DNA of 64,000 bases, from positions 1 to 64,000 of the forward strand of contig NZ_JOCX01000013.1 in the NCBI RefSeq assembly GCF_000717915.1. Reading direction: 5' to 3'. Positions 1 through 9,660 of this stretch are shown here, one piece after another. The stretch's first letter is position 1. Each line of letters begins with the position of its first letter. This stretch comes from Streptomyces sp. NRRL S-244 (GTDB taxonomy: Bacteria; Actinomycetota; Actinomycetes; Streptomycetales; Streptomycetaceae). Both the position numbers and the translations under genes were made by a program. Below the pieces are notes generated by a model. The model was not told the origin of the DNA. It saw only the letters and a program-made list of their open reading frames with translations, and did no database searches.

Positions 1-121
1 CGCCCCCCGCCGCTCGCCGCACCCGCCCCTGACGTCCCCCGACCTTAGCGAGCACTCCGCGCTCGCGCAGGGCCATCGGGCGGGTGGGAAGATCCCGCCG
101 GGTCGCCGGGTTGGTAGAACC

Positions 122-1270
122 GTGAACGATTTCATGGAGGGTGCGGAGGCCGTCGACGTGGTGGTCGTCGGGGGCGGGCAGGCGGGGTTGTCCAGTGCCT
201 ACCACCTGGCCCGGGCCGGGATCGGGTACGTGCTGCTCGACCACGCACCGCGGCCCGGCGGTGCGTGGCAGTTCCGCTGGCCCTCGCTGACGTACGGCAA
301 GGTGCACGGGATGCACGCCCTGCCCGGCATGGAGCTCACGGACGCCGACCCGCTGCGGCCGTCCGCGGCGGTGATCGGGGAGTACTTCGCGGCGTACGAG
401 GAGCGGTTCGGGCTGCGCGTACGGCGGCCCGTGGATGTCACGGCCGTACGGGACGGGGGCGACGGGCGGCTGCGGGTGGAGTCCCCGGCCGGGATCTGGA
501 CCGCGCGGGCGCTGATCAACGCGACCGGGACCTGGGACCGGCCGTTCTGGCCGCGCTATCCGGGCCAGAAGAGCTTCCGGGGCCGCCAGCTGCACACCGC
601 GGACTACCCGGGTCCCCAGGAGTTCGCCGGGGCCCGGGTCGTCGTGGTGGGCGGCGGCACCTCGGCGGTGCAGCACCTGCTGGAGATCTCCGAGGTGGCG
701 GCGGAGACCACCTGGGTGACCCGTCGGCCGCCGGTGTTCCGCGACGGGAGCTTCGGTGAGGCCGAGGGCCGGGCCGCGGTGGCCCTGGTCGACGAGCGGG
801 TGCGCCAGGGGCTGCCGCCGCAGAGCGTGGTCAGCGTGACCGGGCTCCCGCTGAACGAGGCCGTCCGGACCGGACTGGCCTCGGGGGTGCTGGAGCGACG
901 GCCGGTGTTCGACCGGATCACGGCGACGGGGGTCGCCTGGGCGGACGGGCGGCAGGTGGAGGCCGATGTGATCCTGTGGGCCACCGGGTTCCGGGCCGCC
1001 ATCGAGCACCTGGCCCCGCTGCACCTGCGCGAGCCCGGCGGCGGCATCCGGGTCGAGGGCACCCGCGCGGTCCGCGACGAGCGGATCCACCTGGTCGGCT
1101 ACGGCCCGTCGGCGTCGACGATCGGTGCCAACCGCGCCGGCGGTGCCGCGGTCCGCGAGATACGCCGCCTGCTGGCCCGCGGCACGGGCGGCCCTGTCCG
1201 TACGGGCGGCCCTGTCCGTACGGGCGGCGCGGACGGCACCCTCGAACCGGCCGGCGTCCGCTTGGCCTAG
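122..1270 (+). CDS. FAD-dependent NAD(P)H oxidoreductase, flavin monooxygenase-like
   Basis: A cytosolic flavoprotein of 382 residues with the layout of single-component flavin monooxygenases and related pyridine-nucleotide oxidoreductases. An N-terminal FAD-binding Rossmann motif GGGQAG lies near residue 18, a second dinucleotide (NADPH) motif GGGTSAV is near residue 178, and the family's ATGFR motif lies near residue 288. The substrate cannot be read from sequence. The first codon is GTG; an in-frame ATG four codons later is an alternative, and neither has a strong ribosome site. The C-terminal tail contains an 18-bp tandem duplication giving GGPVRT twice. Its TAG stop overlaps the TAG stop of the convergent next gene in a shared CTAG. 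Confidence 0.85.
   Translation: MNDFMEGAEAVDVVVVGGGQAGLSSAYHLARAGIGYVLLDHAPRPGGAWQFRWPSLTYGKVHGMHALPGMELTDADPLRPSAAVIGEYFAAYEERFGLRVRRPVDVTAVRDGGDGRLRVESPAGIWTARALINATGTWDRPFWPRYPGQKSFRGRQLHTADYPGPQEFAGARVVVVGGGTSAVQHLLEISEVAAETTWVTRRPPVFRDGSFGEAEGRAAVALVDERVRQGLPPQSVVSVTGLPLNEAVRTGLASGVLERRPVFDRITATGVAWADGRQVEADVILWATGFRAAIEHLAPLHLREPGGGIRVEGTRAVRDERIHLVGYGPSASTIGANRAGGAAVREIRRLLARGTGGPVRTGGPVRTGGADGTLEPAGVRLA
1186..1221. repeat. 18-bp in-frame tandem duplication
   Basis: Two perfect copies of an 18-bp unit starting GGGCGGCCCTGT (1186-1203 and 1204-1221), followed by a partial third copy. It encodes a repeated GGPVRT in the C-terminal tail of the flavoprotein, outside the catalytic domains. 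Confidence 0.9.
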
Positions 1271-2175
1271 CCGGCGCGGGAGCCCGTCCGGGCGGGCCCG
1301 GCGGCGGCCTCGCGGGTCCCCGACCCCGACCCCGTACTCGTGCCGGCACCGGCACCGGCCCGGATCCGGTTGAACTCCGCGACGTGCTTCTTGTGCTCCT
1401 CGTACGTCGCCGAGAAGCGGGTGTCCCCCGGCTTCACGGTGACGAAGAACAGCCAGTCGCCGGGCGTCGGCGCGACGGCCGCGGCCATGGCCTCGAGGCC
1501 CGGGCTGTCGATCGGCGTCGGCGGGAGCCCTTGGCGCTCATAGGTGTTGAAGGGGCTGTCGATCCGCGTCTCGCTCAGCTTGGTGTCCACCGTGCTGCGG
1601 CCCAGCGCGTAGTTGATGGTGGAGTCCATCTGGAGCGGCATCGACCGCGCCAGCCGGTTGTGCACCACCCGGGCGACCTTGCCCCGGTCGCCGCGGGATT
1701 CGGCTTCCGCCTCGATGATGCTGGCGAGCGTGGCCGTCTGATACGGGGTCATCCCGTGCGCCTTGGCGCCGTCCACGACGGCCCTGGTCGCAAGCTTCCG
1801 GTTGGCCGTGTCCACCATGTACGCGAGCAGGGCGGCCGGCGTGGACTCGGAGGTCACCGGGTAGGTCGCCGGGAACAGGAAGCCCTCCGGATTGCCCTTC
1901 GCCTCCGCGGGCAGGGCCAGTCCGGCCGTGGGGACCGCCGCCTTGGTGGAGCCGGCCGGGAGCTTCAGCTCGCGGTCGATCGCCGCGTACACCTGGGGTG
2001 CCCGCCAGCCCTCCGGGATGGTCAACTGGCGCGGCTTCTCGGGGGCTCCCCCGCTCCGCAGCAGCGGAAGCAGAGCGGCCGCACCGATGGCGAGCAGCAT
2101 GCCGAGGAAGAGCGCCAGACGGCCCCGGCGAGTGAGCCGGGAGCGACGCCGTGGCGGCTGGTACTCATGGCGCAT
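1267..2175 (-). CDS. MltG/YceG-like endolytic murein transglycosylase
   Basis: A 302-residue type II membrane protein. A basic cytoplasmic N-terminus (about residues 1-20) precedes one membrane helix (about 21-40). The extracellular part matches the YceG/MltG family, whose members cleave nascent peptidoglycan glycan strands and help set chain length. The family core is visible: a LASIIEAEA segment with the expected catalytic glutamate near residue 145, a region around VARVVHNRL, and a C-terminal segment TPIDSPGLEAM matching the family's conserved end. The ending is low-complexity (Gly/Ser/Thr/Ala). It is shorter than the approximately 350-600 residues common in this family, and streptomycetes usually carry another, longer mltG, so this may be a second copy. 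Convergent with the flavoprotein gene, sharing stop-codon bases. Confidence 0.85.
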   Translation of the reverse strand: MRHEYQPPRRRSRLTRRGRLALFLGMLLAIGAAALLPLLRSGGAPEKPRQLTIPEGWRAPQVYAAIDRELKLPAGSTKAAVPTAGLALPAEAKGNPEGFLFPATYPVTSESTPAALLAYMVDTANRKLATRAVVDGAKAHGMTPYQTATLASIIEAEAESRGDRGKVARVVHNRLARSMPLQMDSTINYALGRSTVDTKLSETRIDSPFNTYERQGLPPTPIDSPGLEAMAAAVAPTPGDWLFFVTVKPGDTRFSATYEEHKKHVAEFNRIRAGAGAGTSTGSGSGTREAAAGPARTGSRAG

Positions 2176-2238
2176 GCGGGCACGCTAACCCGCAAACCTC
2201 CACATTCCCGGCATCACGCCCACATGCCGGTCATACGA

Positions 2239-4095
2239 TCACACGTTTACCGGTGCCGGTTGCGCGACCTTTTCCGGCACGAGCACGGCTTCCCGGTCCC
2301 GGCGGACCAGGGCCGCGTACCGGCCGTCCGCCTCCAGCAGTTCCTCGTGCGTACCGCGCTCGGCGATGCGGCCCTTGTCCAGGACGACGATCTGGTCGGC
2401 GTCGCGGACGGTGGAGAGCCGGTGCGCGATGGTGATGGTGGTGCGGCCTTGGGACAGGTTGTCGATGGCCCGCTGCACGGCATGCTCGGTGCGGGTGTCG
2501 AGCGCGCTGGTGGCCTCGTCGAGGATGAGCACCGGCGGGTCGCGCAGGATGGTGCGGGCGATGGCGAGGCGCTGCTTCTCGCCTCCGGAGAAGCGGTAGC
2601 CGCGCTCGCCGACCAGGGTGTCGTACCCGTCGGGCAGGGACTCGATGTGCTCGTGGATCTGGGCCGCGCGGGCCGCCTCGGCTATCTCCTCGTCGGTGGC
2701 GTCCGGCTTGGCGAAGCGGAGGTTGTCGGCGACCGAGGCGTGGAAGAGGTAGGTCTCCTGGGAGACCACACCGATGGAGCGGGCCAGCGAGTCGAAGTCG
2801 AGGTCGCGGACGTCGACCCCGTCGAGGGCGACCCGCCCGCCGGTCACGTCGTAGAGCCGGGGCACGAGGTAGCTCAGCGTGCTCTTGCCGGAGCCGGTCG
2901 GGCCGACCACGGCGAGCGAGCCGCCGGCCGGGACGGTGATGTCGATCCCCGTCAGCGTGGGCCCGTGCTTGCCGTCGTACGCGAAGTGCACGTCCTCCAG
3001 CCGGACCTCGCCCCGGGCCCGGTCCAGGCGTACCGCGTCCGCGCGCTCGGTGATGTCCACCGGCAGGTCGAGGTACTCGAAAATGCGGCCGAACAGGGCG
3101 AGCGAGGTCTGGATCTGCACGCCGGTCGACAGCAGGCTCACGGCGGGCCGGAACAGGCCCTGCTGGAGCGTGACGAAGGCGACGAGGGTGCCGACCGACA
3201 GCGAGGGGGCGCCCGACTGGAGGGCCATGCCGGCGGCCCAGTAGATGAGCGCGGGCATGGCGGCCATGACGATGCCGATGGTCGACATCCGCCAGCGCCC
3301 GGCCATGCTGGAGCGCACCTCGAGGTCGACGAGCTTCTCGGACTCGTCGGAGAAGGACCGCGTCAGCGAGTCGGCGCGGCCCATGGTGCGGCCGAGCAGG
3401 ATGCCGCTCACCGACAGCGACTCGGTGACCGTCGCGGCCATGGCGGCCATCTGCTTCTGCCGCTTCAGGGTGATCTTCTTGCGCTCTCGGCCCACACGCC
3501 GGCTGATCCACACGAACACGGGCAGCAGGAGCAGCGAGACGAGGGTGAGCCGCCAGTCGAGCGCGAGCATCGCGACGATGGAGGCGATCACGGCCGTCAG
3601 GTTGGAGACGAGCGAGGTCGCGGTGGAGGTGACGGTCGCCTGCATGCCGCCGATGTCGTTGGCTATGCGGGACTGCACCTCGCCGGTCCGGGTGCGGGTG
3701 AAGAAGGCCAGCGGCATGCGCTGGAGCTGGGCGTACACGGCGGTGCGCAGGTCGTGCATGACGCGCTGGCCGACGGTGGTGGAGATCAGGGTCTGGAGCA
3801 CGCCGAAGACGCTGGTGACGACGGCGGTGAGGATCATGCCGAGAGCGAGCAGGCTCAGCAGCCCGGTGCGGCCCTGCGGGATGGCGACGTCCAGGATCTC
3901 CTTCAGCAGGAAGGGCGAGGCCACCGCGACCAGGGAGGAGGCGCAGACGAGCAGCCCCACGACGGCGAGGCGGCCGCGGTAGGGGCGGAACAGGCCCACG
4001 ATCCGGCGCAGCTCACGCGGCTGCTCCGCGGGGGCGGGGCGGGTGGGATCGAGGGCTTCTTTCGATGGGATCCATTTCGGCTCTTCGGGGCGCAT
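2239..4095 (-). CDS. ABC exporter, membrane domain fused to ATPase
   Basis: A 618-residue half-transporter of the multidrug/lipid exporter type: six membrane helices first, then an ATPase domain with Walker A GPTGSGKST, signature FSGGEKQRL, Walker B LILDEATSALD and H-loop AHRLSTV, all intact, so it probably works as a homodimer. The reading frame extends further upstream, but the start is placed at the ATG at 4095 because GAAGGAGG sits directly before it. It is divergently transcribed from a MarR regulator with a dyad-rich spacer between them, which suggests a regulator-controlled efflux pump. The substrate is not predictable from sequence alone. Confidence 0.9.
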   Translation of the reverse strand: MRPEEPKWIPSKEALDPTRPAPAEQPRELRRIVGLFRPYRGRLAVVGLLVCASSLVAVASPFLLKEILDVAIPQGRTGLLSLLALGMILTAVVTSVFGVLQTLISTTVGQRVMHDLRTAVYAQLQRMPLAFFTRTRTGEVQSRIANDIGGMQATVTSTATSLVSNLTAVIASIVAMLALDWRLTLVSLLLLPVFVWISRRVGRERKKITLKRQKQMAAMAATVTESLSVSGILLGRTMGRADSLTRSFSDESEKLVDLEVRSSMAGRWRMSTIGIVMAAMPALIYWAAGMALQSGAPSLSVGTLVAFVTLQQGLFRPAVSLLSTGVQIQTSLALFGRIFEYLDLPVDITERADAVRLDRARGEVRLEDVHFAYDGKHGPTLTGIDITVPAGGSLAVVGPTGSGKSTLSYLVPRLYDVTGGRVALDGVDVRDLDFDSLARSIGVVSQETYLFHASVADNLRFAKPDATDEEIAEAARAAQIHEHIESLPDGYDTLVGERGYRFSGGEKQRLAIARTILRDPPVLILDEATSALDTRTEHAVQRAIDNLSQGRTTITIAHRLSTVRDADQIVVLDKGRIAERGTHEELLEADGRYAALVRRDREAVLVPEKVAQPAPVNV

Positions 4096-4144
4096 GGGCC
4101 TCCTTCTGGCGAGACCTGACTGAGTACGAGACCTACGAGACTCG

Positions 4145-4175
4145 AATGAGCATAGCTCATTGTTACCTATGCTCA
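4145..4175. promoter_or_regulatory. Candidate MarR operator in divergent promoter
   Basis: Nested inverted repeats lie between the ABC exporter and marR-type starts. TGAGCATAG at 4147-4155 is repeated inverted as CTATGCTCA at 4167-4175 (9 bp perfect), and AATGAGC at 4145-4151 pairs with GCTCATT at 4155-4161. The region is AT-rich compared with its surroundings. MarR dimers typically bind such dyads and repress both divergent genes. The assignment to this regulator is inference from position. Confidence 0.65.
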
Positions 4176-4207
4176 CAATGAATGTGGTCCTGGTACTGTT
4201 TCCCAGT

Positions 4208-4669
4208 ATGAGGACCGCTTCCGAAACCGACAGCACGGACGGCGTGCTCGCCGAGCAGCTGCTGCGGCTGACCCGCCGGCTCCACCGGATCCAGAAGCGC
4301 CATCTGGAACCGCTCGGCATCACCCCCGCCCAGAGCCGGCTGCTGCGCCTCGTCTCGCACTACGACGGCGACCAGCCGCCCCGGATGGCCGACCTCGCCG
4401 CCCGCCTGGAAGTCGTGCCCCGCGCCGTGACCACGCTGGTGGACGGCCTGGAGGCCGCCGAATGCGTGCGCCGCGCGCCCGATCCGGCGAACCGGCGGGT
4501 CATAAGGATCGAGCTCACCGACACGGGCCGCGCCACGCTGCGCCGGCTGCGCAACGCGCGAACCGACGCGGCAGAGGAGATCCTGGCTCCGTTGACCGCC
4601 GAGCAGCGCGAGGTGCTCGGCGGTCTGCTGAACGCCCTGACGGACGCCCCGATGGAGCACGGCTGCTGA
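4208..4669 (+). CDS. MarR-family transcriptional regulator
   Basis: A 153-residue winged-helix regulator. The central region LGITPAQSRLLRLV, followed by MADLAARLEVVPRAVTTLVDGLEAAECVRRAPDPANRR, is the typical MarR helix-turn-helix and wing with the conserved D..N.R wing motif. Helices at both ends would form the dimer. The frame is open upstream to 4160, but the ATG at 4208 is preferred because the family normally begins about 30 residues before the first conserved helix and because the earlier starts lie inside the operator dyads. It probably represses the divergent ABC exporter and itself until an effector is bound. The effector is unknown. Confidence 0.87.
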   Translation: MRTASETDSTDGVLAEQLLRLTRRLHRIQKRHLEPLGITPAQSRLLRLVSHYDGDQPPRMADLAARLEVVPRAVTTLVDGLEAAECVRRAPDPANRRVIRIELTDTGRATLRRLRNARTDAAEEILAPLTAEQREVLGGLLNALTDAPMEHGC

Positions 4670-4735
4670 GAGGCCGCCCCGGGAGCCGGACAGGATCCCT
4701 CGGACTGGGCCGAACGAGTAGGCAAGGGGTCGCGC

Positions 4736-7672
4736 ATGCCGCTGCTGGAACCGAAGCCCGGAGCCCTGCGGCCGCACGGCGTCGGCGCCCCCGCCCCCGA
4801 CCGGGTCCCCGACCACCGCGCCGCCGGCACCCCTGAGCCGCTGCGCACCGAGCTGGCGGAGCTGCTGGGCGCCGAGAAGGTGCTGTGGAAGGTCTCCGAC
4901 CTGGTCCGCTACGCCTCCGACGCCTCGCCGTACCGGTTCGTGCCGCAGGTGGTGGTGGTCGCCGAGGACATCGACGACGTCTCCGCCGTCCTCTCGTACG
5001 CGCACGGCCGCGGGCGCGAGGTCGTCTTCCGCGCCGCGGGCACCTCGCTGAACGGCCAGGCCCAGGGCGAGGACATCCTGGTCGACGTACGCCGCCACTG
5101 GGCCGGCATCGAGGTGCTGGACGAGGGCCGCCGCGCCAGGATCCGGCCCGGCACCACCGTGGCGCGGGCCAATGCCGCCCTCGCCCGGCACGGCCGCGTC
5201 CTCGGCCCCGACCCGGCGAGCGCCATCGCCTGCACGCTCGGCGGGGTCGTCGCCAACAACGCGTCCGGCATGACGGCGGGGACCACGAGGAACTCGTACC
5301 GCACCCTCTCCTCGCTCACCTTCGTGCTGCCCGGCGGGACCGTCGTGGACACCGCCGATCCACTCGCGGACGAGGAGCTGGCGCACGCGGAACCGGCGCT
5401 GTGCCGCGGGCTGATGGAGATCAAGCGCGAGATCGAGGCCGACCCGGAGCTCGCCGCGCGGATCCGGGCCAAGTACGAGATCAAGAACACCACCGGCTAC
5501 CGCCTCGACGCGTACCTGGACGGCGCCACCCCCGTCGAGATCCTGCGCGGTCTGATGGTCGGCTCGGAGGGCACGCTCGGCTTCATCGCCGAGCTCGTCT
5601 TCGACACCGTGCCGCTGGACCGCGAGCTCACCAGCGCGCTGCTCTTCTTCCCCTCCTTGCCCGCCGCGGCGGCTGCGGTACCGCTGTTCAACGAGGCGGG
5701 CGCCCTCGCCGTGGAGGTGATGGACGGCAACACCCTGCGCGCCTCGGTCAGCGTCGAGGGCGTCCCCGCCGACTGGGCCGGGCTGCCGAAGGACACCACC
5801 GCCCTGCTGGTGGAGTTCCGGGCCCCGGACGAGGCGGGCCGCGCCGGGTACGAGCGCCGCGCCGCCGAGGTCCTCGCCGGGCTGGACCTGGTCGCTCCGG
5901 CGGCCTCGATCACCAATGCGTTCACCCGCGACGCGAGGACGATCAACGGGTACTGGCGGGCCCGCAAGGCCTTCGTCACCGCCGTCGGCGGAGCCCGGGC
6001 CCCCGGCACCACCCTGATCACCGAGGACTTCGCGGTGCCGCCCTCCCGGCTGGCCGAGGCCTGCGAGGCGCTCCTCTCGCTCCAGGCCGAGCACGGCTTC
6101 GACGCGGCCGTCGCCGGCCACGCGGCCCACGGCAACCTGCACTTCCTGCTCGCCTTCGACGCGGCGAAGCCCGCCGACGTGGCGCGGTACGGGGCCTTCA
6201 TGGAAGCCTTCTGCCGGCTGACGGTGGAGCGGTTCGACGGCTCGCTGAAGGCCGAGCACTCCACCGGCCGCAACATGGCCCCCTTCCTGGAACTGGAGTG
6301 GGGGCCCCGGGCCACCGAGCTGATGTGGCGCACGAAGCGGGTCGTCGACCCGGACGGGCTGCTCGCCCCGCGCATCCTCCTCGACCGCGACCCGGCCGCC
6401 CATCTGCGCGGGCTGAAGACGATCCCGCGGGTGGAGGCGGTGGCCGACCCGTGCATCGAGTGCGGCTTCTGCGAACCGACCTGCCCCAGCCAGGACCTGA
6501 CGACCACGCCGCGCCAACGGATCGTGCTGCGCCGGGAGATGATGCGCCAGCAGCCGGGCTCCCGGGTGCTGGACGGACTCCTCGACGCCTACGGCTACGA
6601 CGCCGTGGACACCTGCGCGGGTGACTCCACCTGCAAGCTGGCCTGCCCCGTCGGCATCGACACGGGCGCGCTGATGCGGGACTTCCGCCACCGCCGGCAC
6701 GGCCCGCGCGAGGAGCGCGCCGCCGCGATCGCCGCGCAGCGGTTCAAGGCCGTGGAGGGCTCCGCCCGGCTGGCCGTGGCCGCCGCCGACAAGATCACTG
6801 CCCGGGTCGGCGACCGGCTGCTGGAGGCCGTCACCGCGGTCGCGCGCAAGGCCGTACGCCCCGACCTGGTTCCGGAGTGGCTGCCGCAGCTGCCCGGCGC
6901 CGCCGCCGGGAAGCTGCCCCGGACCGGGCGGGTGGGCGCGGCGGCCGTGTACTACCCGGCCTGTGTGAACCGGATCTTCGGCGGCCCGCCGGGCCGGCCC
7001 GGCCCCTCCCTGCCCGAGGCCGTGGTGGCGGTGTCGGAGCGGGCCGGGAAGCCGGTCTGGATCCCCGGCGACGTCGCGGGCACCTGCTGCGCGACGATCT
7101 GGCACTCGAAGGGCTACGACGCCGGCAACCGGCTGATGGCCAACCGGATCGTGGAGGCCGCCTGGGGCTGGACGGCGGGCGGGCGGCTGCCGCTGGTGGT
7201 CGACGCCTCCTCGTGCACGCTGGGCATCGCGCACGAGGTGGTCCCGTACCTGACGGACGACAACCGGGCGCTGCACGCGGAGCTGACGGTCGTCGACTCC
7301 GTGGTGTGGGCGGCGGACGAGCTGCTCCCGCACCTGGAGATCCGGCGCACGGCGGGCTCGGCCGTGCTCCATCCGACCTGCTCGATGCACCACTTGGGCG
7401 ACGTGGCGCAGCTGCGGGCGGTGGCCGAGGCCTGTGCGTCGGAGGTGGTGGTCCCGGACGATGCGGGCTGCTGTGCCTTCGCGGGCGACCGGGGCATGCT
7501 GCATCCGGAGCTGACGGCTTCGGCGACGGAGCGCGAGGCGGCGGAGGTGACCTCGCGCCCGTTCGACGCGCATCTGTCGGCGAACCGGATGTGCGAGGTG
7601 GGCATGGACCGGGCCACCGGCCGCAGTTACCACTCGGTGCTGCTGGAGCTGGAGTGGGCGACTCGTCCGTGA
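4736..7672 (+). CDS. FAD-binding and Fe-S D-lactate dehydrogenase-type oxidoreductase
   Basis: A 978-residue fusion of a GlcD-like flavoprotein with a GlcF-like iron-sulfur protein, as in quinone-linked D-lactate or 2-hydroxyacid dehydrogenases acting at the membrane face. The FAD-binding PCMH-type domain is at the N-terminus (RAAGTSLNGQAQG near residue 100, GGVVANNASGM near 170). The FAD-linked oxidase C-terminal domain follows to about residue 540. Two ferredoxin-like cysteine clusters follow (CIECGFCEPTC near 575 and CAGDSTCKLACP near 625). Two CCG-type cysteine domains (CCATIW and CCAFAGD) end the protein. All expected cysteines are present. The ATG at 4736 follows a modest AAGGGG. D-lactate is the most likely substrate by family; other 2-hydroxyacids are possible. 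Confidence 0.88.
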   Translation: MPLLEPKPGALRPHGVGAPAPDRVPDHRAAGTPEPLRTELAELLGAEKVLWKVSDLVRYASDASPYRFVPQVVVVAEDIDDVSAVLSYAHGRGREVVFRAAGTSLNGQAQGEDILVDVRRHWAGIEVLDEGRRARIRPGTTVARANAALARHGRVLGPDPASAIACTLGGVVANNASGMTAGTTRNSYRTLSSLTFVLPGGTVVDTADPLADEELAHAEPALCRGLMEIKREIEADPELAARIRAKYEIKNTTGYRLDAYLDGATPVEILRGLMVGSEGTLGFIAELVFDTVPLDRELTSALLFFPSLPAAAAAVPLFNEAGALAVEVMDGNTLRASVSVEGVPADWAGLPKDTTALLVEFRAPDEAGRAGYERRAAEVLAGLDLVAPAASITNAFTRDARTINGYWRARKAFVTAVGGARAPGTTLITEDFAVPPSRLAEACEALLSLQAEHGFDAAVAGHAAHGNLHFLLAFDAAKPADVARYGAFMEAFCRLTVERFDGSLKAEHSTGRNMAPFLELEWGPRATELMWRTKRVVDPDGLLAPRILLDRDPAAHLRGLKTIPRVEAVADPCIECGFCEPTCPSQDLTTTPRQRIVLRREMMRQQPGSRVLDGLLDAYGYDAVDTCAGDSTCKLACPVGIDTGALMRDFRHRRHGPREERAAAIAAQRFKAVEGSARLAVAAADKITARVGDRLLEAVTAVARKAVRPDLVPEWLPQLPGAAAGKLPRTGRVGAAAVYYPACVNRIFGGPPGRPGPSLPEAVVAVSERAGKPVWIPGDVAGTCCATIWHSKGYDAGNRLMANRIVEAAWGWTAGGRLPLVVDASSCTLGIAHEVVPYLTDDNRALHAELTVVDSVVWAADELLPHLEIRRTAGSAVLHPTCSMHHLGDVAQLRAVAEACASEVVVPDDAGCCAFAGDRGMLHPELTASATEREAAEVTSRPFDAHLSANRMCEVGMDRATGRSYHSVLLELEWATRP

Positions 7673-7806
7673 CCTGGCGGTCCGCGGCCGGACGCGCCGC
7701 ACACCCCGCTGCGTAGGGCCTTGGCCAACGCAAAATCGATTGCCCGGGACCGGTCCGGAAGGCGAACCTTGCACGGTTTGGACCACTCGACCAGTCATGG
7801 GGCGTC

Positions 7807-9660
7807 ATGCAGATCAGCGATCTTCCGTATCCGGATCCCGGGGTACCCGACGCCCGCTCAGGCCCGCGATTCCTGGTGTGGCTGGGACGCGGCCAACTCG
7901 GCGGACAGGCCAGGAGCCTGTGCTGGGGACTGGTGCACTTCTGCGGCATCGCCGGGCTGCCGTACGCGGTGGGCCTGGGCGTCGACGCGGTCGTCCGGCG
8001 CGACGGCACCCGGCTGCTGCTGGTCGGCGCGCTGCTGGCACTGATCGGCGTCGCCATCTCGGTCGGCGACGCGATGCTCCACCGGACCGCCGTCACCAAC
8101 TGGATCACCGCCGCCGCACGGGTGCAGCAGCTGCTCGCCCGCAAGACCGCCGAACTGGGCTCGGCCCTGACCCGGCGGGTCGCGGCGGGCGAGGTGGTCG
8201 CGGTCTCCACGGGCGACGTGGAGAAGATCGGCTGGTTCGTCGAGGCGGTCTCCCGTTTCCTCGCCGCCGCCTTCTCCGTCGTCGCCATCTGCGTCGGCCT
8301 GCTGTTCTACGCGCCCGCGATCGGCGTGGTCGTCGCGATCGGCGTCCCCGTGCTGGCCCTGTCCGTACTGCCGCTGCTGCCGCGCGCCACCCGGCGCGCC
8401 GACGTCCAGCGCGAGAAGGCCGGCAAGGCCACAGAACTCGCCTCCGACACCGTCGCCGGCCTGCGGGTGCTGCGCGGCATCGGCGGCGAGGAGCTGTTCC
8501 TGGGCCGCTACCGCGAGGCCTCGCAGGAGGTCCGCAAGGCGGCCGTGCGCAGCGCCCGGATGTGGGCGCTGATCTCCGCGATCCAGGTGCTGCTCCCGGG
8601 CGCCCTGCTGATCACCGTGGTCTGGTACGGCTCCGTGCTCGTGCTGGACGGCCGGCTCGAGGTCGGTGAACTCGTCGCCGCCTTCAGCGCGGTGGCCACG
8701 ATGCTCTACCCGCTGCGGCACTTCGAGGAGATCGCCATGGCGTACTCCTTCTCCCGGCCCTCCGCCGCGCGGGCGGCGCGGGTGCTGTCGCTGACGCGTA
8801 CGGACGCCCCCCAGCCGCAGGCGCCGGACGCCGGGATCCCGCAGGCCCCGGCCCCGGGCGGGGACCTGTACGACCCCGCGACGGGACTGCTGGCCCCGGC
8901 GGGCCGGTTCACCGCCGTGGTGTGCGGGGATCCGGACCTGGCGGGCCGGCTCGCCGAGCGCCTCGGCGGGCATCCGGCGGACGAGGGCCCGGCTGCCGAG
9001 CGGGGCTCGGTGCTGCTGGGCGGGGTCGCGCTGGACGAGCTCGCGCTGGACACCGCGCGCACGCTGGTCCTCGTACAGGACAAGGACCCGGTGCTGCTGT
9101 CCGGGACGCTGCGCGAGCTGTTCGCCGTACCGGCGTCCGGAGCGGTCGAACCCGGGGCGGCGCTGGCCGCCGCCCAGTGCGCGGACGTCCTGGACGCGCT
9201 GCTGCAGTCGGCGCCGGACGGGGTGGAGGACCCGATGGACGCGCGGATCACCGAGCGCGGCCGGTCCCTCTCCGGCGGGCAGCGCCAGCGGCTCGCGCTG
9301 GCCCGGTCCCTGGCCACCGACCCGGAGGTGCTGGTCCTGGACGAGCCGACCTCGGCGGTCGACTCGCACACCGAGGCACGGATCGCGGACGGGATCACCG
9401 CCCTGCGCGCCGGGCGCACGACGGTGGTACTGGCCTCCTCGCCGCTGCTCCTGGACCGCGCCGACCGGGTGGTCCTGATCCACGAGGGCGCGGTGGCCGC
9501 GACCGGCACGCACCGCGAACTGCTGCACGGCGACCCGCTCTACCGGGCGGTCGTCACCCGCGAGACCGACGAGGAACAGCGGGTGGCCCGGATGGAGCTG
9601 ACCCGGCTGGAAGAAGCCCGGCTGGAAAAGGCACTCACAGAGATCGAGGAATCCGCATGA
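7807..9660 (+). CDS. Heterodimeric ABC exporter subunit with degenerate Walker A
   Basis: A 617-residue exporter half-subunit with an N-terminal six-helix membrane domain (about residues 20-320) and a C-terminal ATPase domain. The signature [15 protein letters not shown] and Walker [13 protein letters not shown] are canonical. Where Walker A should be, the sequence reads [18 protein letters not shown], lacking GxxGxGKS, and the H-loop histidine is replaced ([11 protein letters not shown]). It therefore cannot form a normal nucleotide site itself but can lend its signature motif to the partner encoded by the next gene, whose start overlaps this stop as ATGA. Heterodimeric exporters with one dead site are an established class. 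The substrate is unknown. Confidence 0.88.
   Translation: MQISDLPYPDPGVPDARSGPRFLVWLGRGQLGGQARSLCWGLVHFCGIAGLPYAVGLGVDAVVRRDGTRLLLVGALLALIGVAISVGDAMLHRTAVTNWITAAARVQQLLARKTAELGSALTRRVAAGEVVAVSTGDVEKIGWFVEAVSRFLAAAFSVVAICVGLLFYAPAIGVVVAIGVPVLALSVLPLLPRATRRADVQREKAGKATELASDTVAGLRVLRGIGGEELFLGRYREASQEVRKAAVRSARMWALISAIQVLLPGALLITVVWYGSVLVLDGRLEVGELVAAFSAVATMLYPLRHFEEIAMAYSFSRPSAARAARVLSLTRTDAPQPQAPDAGIPQAPAPGGDLYDPATGLLAPAGRFTAVVCGDPDLAGRLAERLGGHPADEGPAAERGSVLLGGVALDELALDTARTLVLVQDKDPVLLSGTLRELFAVPASGAVEPGAALAAAQCADVLDALLQSAPDGVEDPMDARITERGRSLSGGQRQRLALARSLATDPEVLVLDEPTSAVDSHTEARIADGITALRAGRTTVVLASSPLLLDRADRVVLIHEGAVAATGTHRELLHGDPLYRAVVTRETDEEQRVARMELTRLEEARLEKALTEIEESA

Noticed and set aside
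976..4119. A very long open frame on the plus strand opposite the MltG and ABC genes
   Set aside because: It is a frame shadow caused by high third-position GC; it has an Arg/Gly/Pro/His-rich composition and no domain, while the minus-strand genes carry full motif sets.
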